A DNA stretch of 64,000 nt from Nemertoderma westbladi. Taxonomy: Eukaryota > Xenacoelomorpha > Nemertodermatida > Nemertodermatidae. Where the stretch lies: NCBI GenBank assembly GCA_032718475.1, contig JAUCBJ010008420.1, positions 35,897-99,896 on the forward strand. Reading direction: 5' to 3'. The stretch's first letter is position 1. Every line of letters begins with the position of its first letter. Shown piece by piece: positions 46,501 to 56,949 of this stretch. The notes under the pieces were generated by a model that was not told the DNA's origin, did no database searches, and was given only the letters and a program-made list of their open reading frames with translations. The position numbers and the translations under genes are program-made.

Positions 46501-49500
46501 ATTCTGTTTTAGGAAACACACCCAGGCAAGTGTAATGTTAAGTGGTGAGCATTCTGTTTTAGGAAACACACCCAGGTAAGTGTAATGTTAAGTGATAAGC
46601 ATTCTGTTTTAGGAAACACACCCAGGTAAGTGTAATGTTAAGTGGTGAGCATTCTGTTTTAGGAAACACACCCAGGCAAGTGTAATGTTAAGTGATAAGC
46701 ATTCTGTTTTAGGAAACACACCCAGGTAAGTGTAATGTTAAGTGGTGAGCATTCTGTTTAGGAAACACACCCAGGCAAGTGTAATGTTAAGTGGTGAGCA
46801 TTCTGTTTTAGGAAACACACCCAGGTAAGTGTAATGTTAAGTGATAAGCATTCTGTTTTAGGAAACACACCCAGGTAAGTGTAATGTTAAGTGGTGAGCA
46901 TTCTGTTTTAGGAAACACACCCAGGTAAGTGTAATGTTAAGTGGTGAGCATTCTGTTTTAGGAAACACACCCAGGCAAGTGTAATGTTAAGTGATAAGCA
47001 TTCTGTTTTAGGAAACACACCCAGGTAAGTGTAATGTTAAGTGGTGAGCATTCTGTTTTAGGAAACACACCCAGGTAAGTGTAATGTTAAGTGGTGAGCA
47101 CTGAGCATTCTGTTTTAGGAAACACACCCAGGTAAGTGTAATGTTAAGTGGTGAGCATTCTGTTTTAGGAAACACATCCAGGTAAGTGTAATGTTAAGTG
47201 GTGAGCATTCTGTTTTAGGAAACACACCCAGGTAAGTGTAATGTTAAGTGGTGAGCATTCTGTTTTAGGAAACACACCCAGGCAAGTGTAATGTTAAGTG
47301 ATAAGCATTCTGTTTTAGGAAACACACCCAGGTAAGTGTAATGTTAAGTGGTGAGCATTCTGTTTTAGGAAACACACCCAGGTAAGTGTAATGTTAAGTG
47401 GTGAGCATTCTGTTTTAGGAAACACACCCAGGCAAGTGTAATGTTAAGTGATAAGCATTCTGTTTTAGGAAACACACCCAGGCAAGTGTAATGTTAAGTG
47501 ATAAGCATTCTGTTTTAGGAAACACACCCAGGTAAGTGTAATGTTAAGTGGTGAGCATTCTGTTTTAGGAAACACACCCAGGTAAGTGTAATGTTAAGTG
47601 GTGAGCACTAAGCATTCTGTTTTAGGAAACACACCCAGGCAAGTGTAATGTTAAGTGATAAGCATTCTGTTTTAGGAAACACACCCAGGTAAGTGTAATG
47701 TTAAGTGGTGAGCATTCTGTTTTAGGAAACACACCCAGGCAAGTGTAATGTTAAGTGATAAGCATTCTGTTTTAGGAAACACACCCAGGTAAGTGTAATG
47801 TTAAGTGGTGAGCATTCTGTTTTAGGAAACACACCCAGGTAAGTGTAATGTTAAGTGGTGAGCATTCTGTTTTAGGAAACACACCCAGGCAAGTGTAATG
47901 TTAAGTGATAAGCATTCTGTTTTAGGAAACACACCCAGGCAAGTGTAATGTTAAGTGATAAGCATTCTGTTTTAGGAAACACACCCAGGTAAGTGTAATG
48001 TTAAGTGGTGAGCATTCTGTTTTAGGAAACACACCCAGGTAAGTGTAATGTTAAGTGGTGAGCACTGAGCATTCTGTTTTAGGAAACACACCCAGGTAAG
48101 TGTAATGTTAAGTGGTGAGCATTCTGTTTTAGGAAACACATCCAGGTAAGTGTAATGTTAAGTGGTGAGCATTCTGTTTTAGGAAACACACCCAGGCAAG
48201 TGTAATGTTAAGTGATAAGCATTCTGTTTTAGGAAACACACCCAGGTAAGTGTAATGTTAAGTGGTGAGCATTCTGTTTTAGGAAACACATCCAGGTAAG
48301 TGTAATGTTAAGTGGTGAGCATTCTGTTTTAGGAAACACACCCAGGTAAGTGTAATGTTAAGTGGTGAGCATTCTGTTTTAGGAAACACACCCAGGTAAG
48401 TGTAATGTTAAGTGATAAGCATTCTGTTTTAGGAAACACACCCAGGTAAGTGTAATGTTAAGTGGTGAGCATTCTGTTTTAGGAAACACACCCAGGCAAG
48501 TGTAATGTTAAGTGGTGAGCATTCTGTTTTAGGAAACACACCCAGGTAAGTGTAATGTTAAGTGGTGAGCATTCTGTTTTAGGAAACACACCCAGGCAAG
48601 TGTAATGTTAAGTGGTGAGCATTCTGTTTTAGGAAACACACCCAGGTAAGTGTAATGTTAAGTGGTGAGCATTCTGTTTTAGGAAACACACCCAGGTAAG
48701 TGTAATGTTAAGTGGTGAGCATTCTGTTTTAGGAAACACACCCAGGCAAGTGTAATGTTAAGTGGTGAGCATTCTGTTTTAGGAAACACACCCAGGTAAG
48801 TGTAATGTTAAGTGGTGAGCATTCTGTTTTAGGAAACACACCCAGGTAAGTGTAATGTTAAGTGGTGAGCATTCTGTTTTAGGAAACACACCCAGGTAAG
48901 TGTAATGTTAAGTGGTGAGCATTCTGTTTTAGGAAACACACCCAGGTAAGTGTAATGTTAAGTGGTGAGCATTCTGTTTTAGGAAACACACCCAGGTAAG
49001 TGTAATGTTAAGTGGTGAGCATTCTGTTTTAGGAAACACACCCAGGTAAGTGTAATGTTAAGTGATAAGCATTCTGTTTTAGGAAACACACCCAGGTAAG
49101 TGTAATGTTAAGTGGTGAGCATTCTGTTTTAGGAAACACACCCAGGCAAGTGTAATGTTAAGTGGTGAGCATTCTGTTTTAGGAAACACACCCAGGTAAG
49201 TGTAATGTTAAGTGGTGAGCATTCTGTTTTAGGAAACACACCCAGGCAAGTGTAATGTTAAGTGGTGAGCATTCTGTTTTAGGAAACACACCCAGGTAAG
49301 TGTAATGTTAAGTGATAAGCATTCTGTTTTAGGAAACACACCCAGGTAAGTGTAATGTTAAGTGGTGAGCATTCTGTTTTAGGAAACACACCCAGGCAAG
49401 TGTAATGTTAAGTGATAAGCATTCTGTTTTAGGAAACACACCCAGGTAAGTGTAATGTTAAGTGGTGAGCATTCTGTTTAGGAAACACACCCAGGCAAGT

Positions 49501-50590
49501 GTAATGTTAAGTGGTGAGCATTCTGTTTTAGGAAACACACCCAGGTAAGTGTAATGTTAAGTGATAAGCATTCTGTTTTAGGAAACACACCCAGGTAAGT
49601 GTAATGTTAAGTGGTGAGCATTCTGTTTTAGGAAACACACCCAGGTAAGTGTAATGTTAAGTGGTGAGCATTCTGTTTTAGGAAACACACCCAGGCAAGT
49701 GTAATGTTAAGTGATAAGCATTCTGTTTTAGGAAACACACCCAGGTAAGTGTAATGTTAAGTGGTGAGCACTGAGCATTCTGTTTTAGGAAACACACCCA
49801 GGTAAGTGTAATGTTAAGTGGTGAGCACTGAGCATTCTGTTTTAGGAAACACACCCAGGTAAGTGTAATGTTAAGTGGTGAGCATTCTGTTTTAGGAAAC
49901 ACATCCAGGTAAGTGTAATGTTAAGTGGTGAGCATTCTGTTTTAGGAAACACACCCAGGTAAGTGTAATGTTAAGTGGTGAGCATTCTGTTTTAGGAAAC
50001 ACACCCAGGCAAGTGTAATGTTAAGTGATAAGCATTCTGTTTTAGGAAACACACCCAGGTAAGTGTAATGTTAAGTGGTGAGCATTCTGTTTTAGGAAAC
50101 ACACCCATGTAAGTGTAATGTTAAGTGGTGAGCATTCTGTTTTAGGAAACACACCCAGGCAAGTGTAATGTTAAGTGATAAGCATTCTGTTTTAGGAAAC
50201 ACACCCAGGCAAGTGTAATGTTAAGTGATAAGCATTCTGTTTTAGGAAACACACCCAGGTAAGTGTAATGTTAAGTGGTGAGCATTCTGTTTTAGGAAAC
50301 ACACCCAGGTAAGTGTAATGTTAAGTGGTGAGCACTGAGCATTCTGTTTTAGGAAACACACCCAGGTAAGTGTAATGTTAAGTGGTGAGCATTCTGTTTT
50401 AGGAAACACATCCAGGTAAGTGTAATGTTAAGTGGTGAGCATTCTGTTTTAGGAAACACACCCAGGTAAGTGTAATGTTAAGTGGTGAGCATTCTGTTTT
50501 AGGAAACACACCCAGGCAAGTGTAATGTTAAGTGATAAGCATTCTGTTTTAGGAAACACACCCAGGTAAGTGTAATGTTAAGTAAGTGTT
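40526..50590 (+). repeat. Array 2: 200 tandem copies of a 50-bp donor/acceptor-like unit
   Basis: The unit is ttttagGAAACACACCCAG joined to gtaagtgtaatgttaagtgg and tgagcattctg, that is 19 nt of exon end plus 31 nt of intron start. Donor sites at 40526 (true exon) and 50566 (last copy) are 10,040 bp apart. This equals 200 x 50 plus six 7-bp insertions (actgagc-type, about 47.10, 47.61, 48.06, 49.77, 49.83 and 50.33 kb) minus two 1-bp deletions (46.76 and 49.48 kb). Each copy contains attctgttttag, an acceptor-like tract, 13 nt before CCCAG|gtaagt, a consensus donor. About 34 copies by eye carry CAG|gcaagt (GC donor), all but one beyond 44.66 kb. Another common variant is gtgataagc for gtggtgagc. 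There are no spacers. Confidence 0.97.
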
Positions 50591-50783
50591 GAACATTCTG
50601 TCTGTATACACTTCTTTATATTATGTACTTAATATAGATTTGTTAAAGTGGCCTCGGTTATAATTTATTTCATGTGGAACCAATATCGGCATCCGCTAAT
50701 ATTGAATGTTGTTTGCATGCAACAGGCAATCCATAATAGCAATCCAATCCAACAGGCAACAGTTATCCATAATTTATTTATAT

Positions 50784-50810
50784 ATTATTATTATTATTAT
50801 TATTATTATT
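50784..50810 (+). repeat. (TTA)n microsatellite
   Basis: About nine tta units in AT-rich intron sequence. Confidence 0.9.
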
Positions 50811-50969
50811 TATATTAATATATATAATTTATATATATGTGTAGTTTTCTTGTTTTCACATTTGTGAATGGATTGTCTCTCTATAATAAATTTATCATAG
50901 GGAGGGTAATACTTGATACTTTTTCCATTCGTTACTGGAGTTAACCATTAGTTAACCTTAAACATTTAG

Positions 50970-51197
50970 GAGAACCACCAAACCTCTACCAACTACAGAT
51001 GTTCTACCTGCAAAAAGTTGTTCGTCGGAAAGTTACAATACAAACAGCACGGTTGCGTTGGCGGCAAGGATGGCGGTTTCAAGTCTAGAGGTGGCGGACA
51101 AGTGGGTTCATTCCAATGCGAGTACTGCTGCAAACTGTTTGCGAGTCAGTATGGGTTGCAGAGTCATTGTCGCACTGCCCATAAACGGGGACATGTG
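50970..51197 (+). CDS. Schnurri/HIVEP exon after array 2: last two fingers
   Basis: Acceptor aacatttag|GAGAACC and donor CATGTG|gtaaga; 228 nt, 76 codons, phase 0 at both ends, matching the 40525 donor. It encodes YRCSTCKKLFVGKLQYKQHG followed by C (an unusual finger ending H-x-C), a Gly/Lys-rich spacer (VGGKDGGFKSRGGG), then CEYCCKLFASQYGLQSHC and RTAHKRGHV, a normal C2H2 finger. Confidence 0.9.
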
Positions 51198-51468
51198 GTA
51201 AGAGTAGATCTATGGTACGGATATCTGGACGTCTTATAAGACTCATTTGGACCAAATATATTTCTAATGGAATAATTTTTGTAACTCGAATCTGTCCAAT
51301 TTTGATCTGATATCGAATTGATATACCTGTTCATCCCAAATATTCCACTCTATTTTTCTGAAACCGCACTTTGTTTGTTGGTGGATAAGAAAGTTTTATC
51401 AAATTTTCGTAATACGAAATATTACTAATTAGTTAATAATTACATAGAAATTGTATTTGAATTTACAG
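51198..51468 (+). other. Last Schnurri intron
   Basis: 271 nt, AT-rich, from gtaaga to gaatttacag. Confidence 0.85.
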
Positions 51469-53253
51469 AGAAAATTCTACGTTTACCCAAATATGGACGA
51501 CGCACTGAAGGATCTGATGACGACATCTACTGGCAAAACGAAGGAACTTGATAATACGTCATCAGATAAAGCAAATAAAACTGTGTTATCCAATACCTAT
51601 CAGTCATCAACTCACATGCACTATACGACAGTTATTTCGGAGCAGTTAACTGGCCAATCAACTTATAGTTCCCCTACAACTGACCAATTAACCCGAATCT
51701 CCCATACAACTGGCCAATCAACTCGAATCTCCCCTACAACTTACCAATCAACTCGTATCTCCCCTACAACTGACCAATCAACTCGAATCTCCCCTACAAC
51801 TGACCAATCAACTCGAATCTCACCTACAACTGACCAATCAACTCGAATCTCCCCTACAATTGACCAATCAACTCGAATCTCCCCTACAACTGACCAATCA
51901 ACTCGAATCTCCCCTACAACTGACCAATCAACTCGAATCTCTCCTACAACTGACCAATCAACTCGAATCTCCCCTACAACTGACCAATCAACTCGAATCT
52001 CCCCTACAACTGACCAATCAACTCGAATCTCCCCTACAACTGACCAATCAACTCGAATCTCCCCTACAACTGACCAATCAACTCGAATCTCCCCTACAAC
52101 TGACCAATCAACTCGAATCTCACCTACAACTGACCAATCAACTCGAATCTCCCCTACAACTGACCAATCAACTCGAATCTCCCCTACAACTGACCAATCA
52201 ACTCGAATCTCCCCTACAACTGACCAATCAACTCGAATCTCACCTACAACTGACCAATCAACTCGAATCTCCCCTACAACTGACCAATCAACTCGAATCT
52301 CTCCTACAACTGACCAATTAACCCGTATCTCACCTACAACTGACCAATCAACTCGAATCTCTCCTGCAACTGACCAATCAACTCGAATCTCTCCTACAAC
52401 TGACCTATCAACTCGAATCTCTCCTACAACTGACCAATCAACTCGAATCTTTCCTACAACTGACCAATCACCTCGAATATCCCCTACAACTGACCAATCA
52501 ACTCATCGATCCCCTACCTCTGGCCAACCACGTACTGTTGATACTGATTTCAGTATGGCCCTACCTACTACACCACGAACTACCCCCACTTTACCTCAGC
52601 CACCAGAGGCACCAACACTGCGTGCTCATCCCACCCAGTCATTAAGTACATCCGCAGTGTCCGCTCACGTCCATAAGCAAACTACAACTGACCAATCACG
52701 ATGCAGTAATCTACCCGCCAAAAAACGCCGTTGTCTATCTCTCAGAGAAAGCGCCGAATTTACAACTTTTAAACAGCGCCGTCTATCTCTGGAACTATCT
52801 ACTTCATTGACACCATCGGAGTCCCCATCACTCATGACGTCAATGTATCCCATCAGTGAGACGTCTCTCACACTAATGGTCACTATGACGTCACCCGTCC
52901 CCATCCCGCCATCGCTGACGTCATCACCCTCCACTCGTCTGTCTAATACGTTTTTACCTGTGGATACTCGAATCACCATGACATCACCACAGCCCGCTAT
53001 GACGTCATCGGCTAATACTCCGACATCACTGGGCCCTTCTCAACTCAATTTAGTAACACAAGCTTATTTTCCGTTGCCGATGACGTCACCTACTCCGGTG
53101 ACGTCATCCTGTTCCCCCATTGTGTGCGAAGAGTCACCTACAGCGAGTCGTGACGTCACAGACAGCGAGGACGAGCTGCCCTCGGAGCGTCTTGTAAGAC
53201 TGTCGTCAGGGACAACACCAGCTGTAACTAGCGCTTCAGTAAACGCCATATAA
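51469..53253 (+). CDS. Schnurri/HIVEP terminal exon, Ser/Thr-rich tail with 10-residue repeats
   Basis: Acceptor gaatttacag|AGAAAATTC, phase 0, 594 codons to TAA at 53251-53253. It starts RKFYVYPNMDDALKDLMTTS, then has about 29 copies of TDQSTRISPT (51661-52530), a Pro/Thr-rich stretch, KKRRCLSLRESAEF (a possible basic nuclear-localisation patch with Ser sites) and a Ser/Thr/Pro tail ending SEDELPSERLVRLSSG...VNAI. The Ser/Thr-rich disordered C terminus is usual for such regulators; the decapeptide array is not known to me from other family members. The Met near the start is internal; the protein continues from the previous exon. Confidence 0.9.
   Translation, partial: RKFYVYPNMDDALKDLMTTSTGKTKELDNTSSDKANKTVLSNTYQSSTHMHYTTVISEQLTGQSTYSSPTTDQLTRISHTTGQSTRISPTTYQSTRISPTTDQSTRISPTTDQSTRISPTTDQSTRISPTIDQSTRISPTTDQSTRISPTTDQSTRISPTTDQSTRISPTTDQSTRISPTTDQSTRISPTTDQSTRISPTTDQSTRISPTTDQSTRISPTTDQSTRISPTTDQSTRISPTTDQSTRISPTTDQSTRISPTTDQSTRISPTTDQSTRISPTTDQLTRISPTTDQSTRISPATDQSTRISPTTDLSTRISPTTDQSTRIFPTTDQSPRISPTTDQSTHRSPTSGQPRTVDTDFSMALPTTPRTTPTLPQPPEAPTLRAHPTQSLSTSAVSAHVHKQTTTDQSRCSNLPAKKRRCLSLRESAEFTTFKQRRLSLELSTSLTPSESPSLMTSMYPISETSLTLMVTMTSPVPIPPSLTSSPSTRLSNTFLPVDTRITMTSPQPAMTSSANTPTSLGPSQLNLVTQAYFPLPMTSPTPVTSSCSPIVCEESPTASRDVTDSEDELPSERLVRLSSGTTPAVTSASVNAI
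51661..52530 (+). repeat. Array 3: 30-bp coding minisatellite, about 29 copies
   Basis: Each line of 60 nt holds two copies of a unit that includes ctacaactgaccaatcaact and cgaatctccc. It is translated as TDQSTRISPT. Copies vary mainly at third positions (ccc/tcc/acc) and at ends (H, Y, I, L, A, F, P variants). The unit also leaves a second plus frame open for 153 codons (LTNQLESPLQ), which is a shadow. Confidence 0.96.
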
Positions 53254-54410
53254 TTCCAACCCTTTGTGCTAAATTGATGCGTATTTGTACAACCAGCTCC
53301 TATTGGGTCTCTTTAGGCTCAATACCTCCAGAGTGAGTTTATGTATAACATCAGTGCGGTCGTGTAGTTCCCTGTTTTGGTGTACGAATACAATAATAAT
53401 AATAATTAACGCTTGAGGTTGTAACTTTATGACGAGGGGCTGTATAAACTCTTAACCCTATCTAGTCCGGCCTATTTTACTACGTATTTTTAAAACTTTT
53501 TTAGATCTTGGCTCAACAATTGCAATTTGAATCGCTGATCACGATAAAACTTATTAAAAATATTTTCTGGCAATCCAACTACCATTTTTTTGTGCTATTT
53601 TGGTCCCCCAGGACGAACAGTACAAGTCAAAAAAATGTAACCCAAAAAATGTTTGTTTGTTAATTCTGAAGGTATACGGGTTTTAGAGGTCGGCTAATCA
53701 CGATGAAACTAGTTATAAATCATTCGTGGTAGTGCACCTATCGTTTTTGGTGCTTGTCTGGTGGAACGAAACTTACAAGTAGCATAAAATTTAAAACGGC
53801 AAAAATCTAATTTCGTTGGATGATACTATTATTACGATACTGCGACACCCCCCCCCCCCCCCCCCCCCCCCCATTAACCCTCCCCACCCCCCATTTCTTA
53901 CACATTGTACACAAACTCACCCGAGATTTTATGAGCCTAAAGTGACACCAATAAGCCCCCACTATCAGTCGGATTGTTGTCTCTGCTGCTATGTAGTTAA
54001 TGTACGTAATTTCGGTGCACGTGATATTGTTGCCTCTATGTACTTCATGTAGATTCCTTTTAGTACTTTAATTGTTCGTTTTTTGTGTTAAAGAATTGTA
54101 GTTATTTTTGTCAATTGTCATCGTATAGAGTGTTGTATTTTTTGAGATGTAAAATTTTTAAATCAATGTACAAAACAGGGTCTAACTAACTAAGTAAGTA
54201 TCGTATTGTTTTGCATTCCTTTTCATTGCCGATTTGTTGAAATATTTGCTTTGTTGTATTTATATTTATGTATATAATATATTGTGAGTCTACGTACAAA
54301 ATTTTATGATTATATTACATTATTATATGGCTGGAAATTGCAATATTTCAAACTTCTTGGACTTGGCAATTGACTATTAATTGGGACCCTGACTATTAAC
54401 TGGTTGTCCT
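53254..54410 (+). other. 3' flank of the Schnurri gene
   Basis: Probably 3' untranslated and downstream DNA. I did not see a clear canonical AATAAA near the stop. A diverged two-copy repeat around atcacgatRaaact lies at 53530-53770, and a C25 tract at 53848-53872. Confidence 0.5.
53848..53872 (+). repeat. Poly-C tract (C25)
   Basis: Twenty-five C in a row, followed by further C-rich sequence. Confidence 0.9.
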
Positions 54411-54486
54411 TCTCCCAATTGTCCGAGTCCCAATTGTCCGGCTCCCAATTGTCCGGCTCCCAATTGTCCGGCTCCCAATTGTCCAG
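54411..54486 (+). repeat. 15-bp tandem repeat, five copies
   Basis: Unit ctcccaattgtccgg with small variants. The minus strand reads repeated DNWEP. Confidence 0.92.
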
Positions 54487-54499
54487 ATCCAACTTTGGT

Positions 54500-54775
54500 G
54501 ACAGGTAGACAGACAGACATACAGACAGACATTATAGACTTCGCTAAAAATGAAATCTGACATCAGCAATGAAATCAGCGACTAGGAAAACCACATCAAA
54601 AAAGTGTAAGCTAGTTGGTATGATGTCCCTATTTTGAAAGACAGATTGTCGGAGGGATAGACAGACTGACATACAGTAGAGGTCTATTAGTTTTCGTTAA
54701 AAGTAAAAACTGACGTTTGTTTGGAGTGAAATCAACGACCAGGAATACCCCATAATAAAACTTTTAGCTATAGAA
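54500..54775 (+). repeat. Dispersed GTCTGTC / gaaatctgacat repeat, two tandem diverged copies
   Basis: Two blocks, each with agacagac-type motifs, cttcgctaaaa- or tttcgttaaaa-like sequence, gaaatc.gac and gactaggaa / gaccaggaa. Related to 27480-27850. Confidence 0.7.
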
Positions 54776-54779
54776 GGGT

Positions 54780-55190
54780 CAGAGTAAAACGCGGATCCGG
54801 ATCAGGATCCGGATTCTATCATTTAACATTGTCCCTATGGAAGTCGACTGAATTAACATTTTTCGGGTGTAATCTGCGGATCCGCGCACTGCTAAATTTA
54901 CCGAATCCGTAACCGAGTGTAAAATGCGGATTGGCCTTTTTTCAGATCCGGAAAGGAGTGTAAAGCGCGGATTCATGTTTTAGGCTAAATCCTGATCGGA
55001 GTGTAAAACGCGGATTCATATTTCTACTGAATCCGGGATTGGGTGTAAAACACGGATTTACATTAATTACCAAGTTTTATTGGATCCGGAATGGAGTGTA
55101 AAACACTGATTTTCGTTAATTACCAAGTTTTGTTGGATCCGGAATGGAGTGTAAAACACGGATTTCCGTTAATTAATTACCAACCCTGCA
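54780..55190 (+). repeat. GGATCCGG / GTAAAACGCGGATT repeat block
   Basis: About eight degenerate units with ggatccgg alternating with gtgtaaaacRcggatt; the last two units (ttggatccggaatggagtg) are nearly identical. Related to 30440-30680. Confidence 0.85.
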
Positions 55191-56814
55191 AACCATAGCA
55201 ACATTAAAATAATGTTTATTAACATCTTTATTCATATAATAAAATATTAAAATTCAAATGTTAAACTAATGCCAGTTTTAATATTTTTTTGGCAAAGCGC
55301 TCGGACCCTGTGCAATAGAAGTGCACTTTTGGCAGTATTCGGTTACCAATATTAATCAGTGTTATTTTAACATTGGAATTTTAATAGTTAGTGGATTTCC
55401 CACCCTTAACATTCTAATGTTATTCTAAAATTAAGCTAATATTGGAATTATTTCATAGCATTCTCATAGCATTCCTGATTTTTTTTCTCACTATTTTCTC
55501 ATTATTATTCTAACATTAGTACATCAATACTAAAACATTATGATTTTAATGTTATTAAATGCATGGTATCTTGTAATAGGCCTACATAGAGTTTCCATAT
55601 AAACAATGTTATTTCTATAAATGCAAAAACTTATTACACCTGAACAAAATTGGTGCGGTTTGTTTTATAATATTACAGAATAACAATGGGTAAAAACGCT
55701 ATTTATTAATATTATAATCATAATGTGAATAATAATGTTAGTATGTGTACACCCGTTGAAAATATGGAAATGAAACCCACCAACCCAAGACGCAATGCTT
55801 TTATCTTATTATCTTATAGCAAATATAACTAACAACAGTAATTTATAATAATGTCTGGTTAATCCCCAATGTAGTGCTAATCTCGTAGGTATAAAAACAC
55901 AGAACGTTTCCGATACCTAATAGGACAATCTATTACAATTTTATTATTAATTGAAAAGATATTGCAAGAAACAAACAATTAAAATTTGATATAAATATAA
56001 ATAAAGGTTGACCTATTTTATGCACATGTATAGGGCCTACGGTATAAAGTTCTTATAAGTCCAATCAAAAGTCTCAATTCCAGTCTCGATTTCGTTTTCT
56101 ATCTTTTCGATTGCGATACACTCCTCGGCTCCTCCAACTTTTCTAGCACTGTAAAGTAATTAAGATTACATTAATTAAGATTTCATTGATTACATTATTA
56201 AGATTACCATAATATTAAGTTGACAGCGAAACGGTATTCCGTCATATAAGTTAAGAAAATTATGTTATAAATCCTCAAACCTAAACCAACCCACCCACAT
56301 GCATAATATTTAACACACAAATCCTCACCACTATTATTTATCTAATACAAAACTAATCTTTCTTTATATACCCATAATCGCACCATTATTGCATTAAATT
56401 ATAATATTTAATTAAATTTTGAGGTCTATGCATTATAATATAATTATACTTACATGTGCTTAGATCCATCAACGCGCCACGCAACTTGAACAAAATAGTT
56501 TGTAATCACTTTCTCTATCTTCGCGTCAACACCATAGGCCTAGTGTTCAGTGAGAAAGCTAGAAGAAATTTAATTGAAAATTAATTTAAATTTGTATCTC
56601 TAACTGAGCCTCGTGCTGCGCGAAGGTCCCACGGACGTGTTTTGTTAGGTTATTATGTTACGAGCTTCAAACTATAGCAATTCTTTCTAGGGTACAGAAT
56701 AAATTTATTTACTTTACTTTCTTTACATAAAATGAAACACAATAATATTATGTTCAAATTATCCTACTGCGTGAATGCGGGGCGAGCTGTTACGGTATAT
56801 GGCGCTGTATCCAC
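55191..56814. other. AT-rich intergenic DNA, no recognised gene
   Basis: Low GC; no coding frame or transposon end that I can support. Confidence 0.6.
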
Positions 56815-56912
56815 AGTATTAGTCCATTATGCAGTATGCAGTATTAGTCCATTATGCAGTATGCAGTATTAGTCCGTTATACTGTACGTAATATTAGTCC
56901 GTTGTGCAGTAT
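56815..56912 (+). repeat. Short tandem repeat around tattagtccattatgcagta
   Basis: Four diverged copies of a unit of about 25-30 bp. Confidence 0.85.
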
Positions 56913-56949
56913 AATTATTTAGATAAGGCGCAGTGTGGTGACATTTAGG

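Noticed and set aside
40526-50590. CRISPR-like or satellite interpretation of the long arrays
   Set aside because: Units are contiguous without unique spacers, the genome is animal, and units match adjacent exon borders, so they are junction-derived minisatellites.
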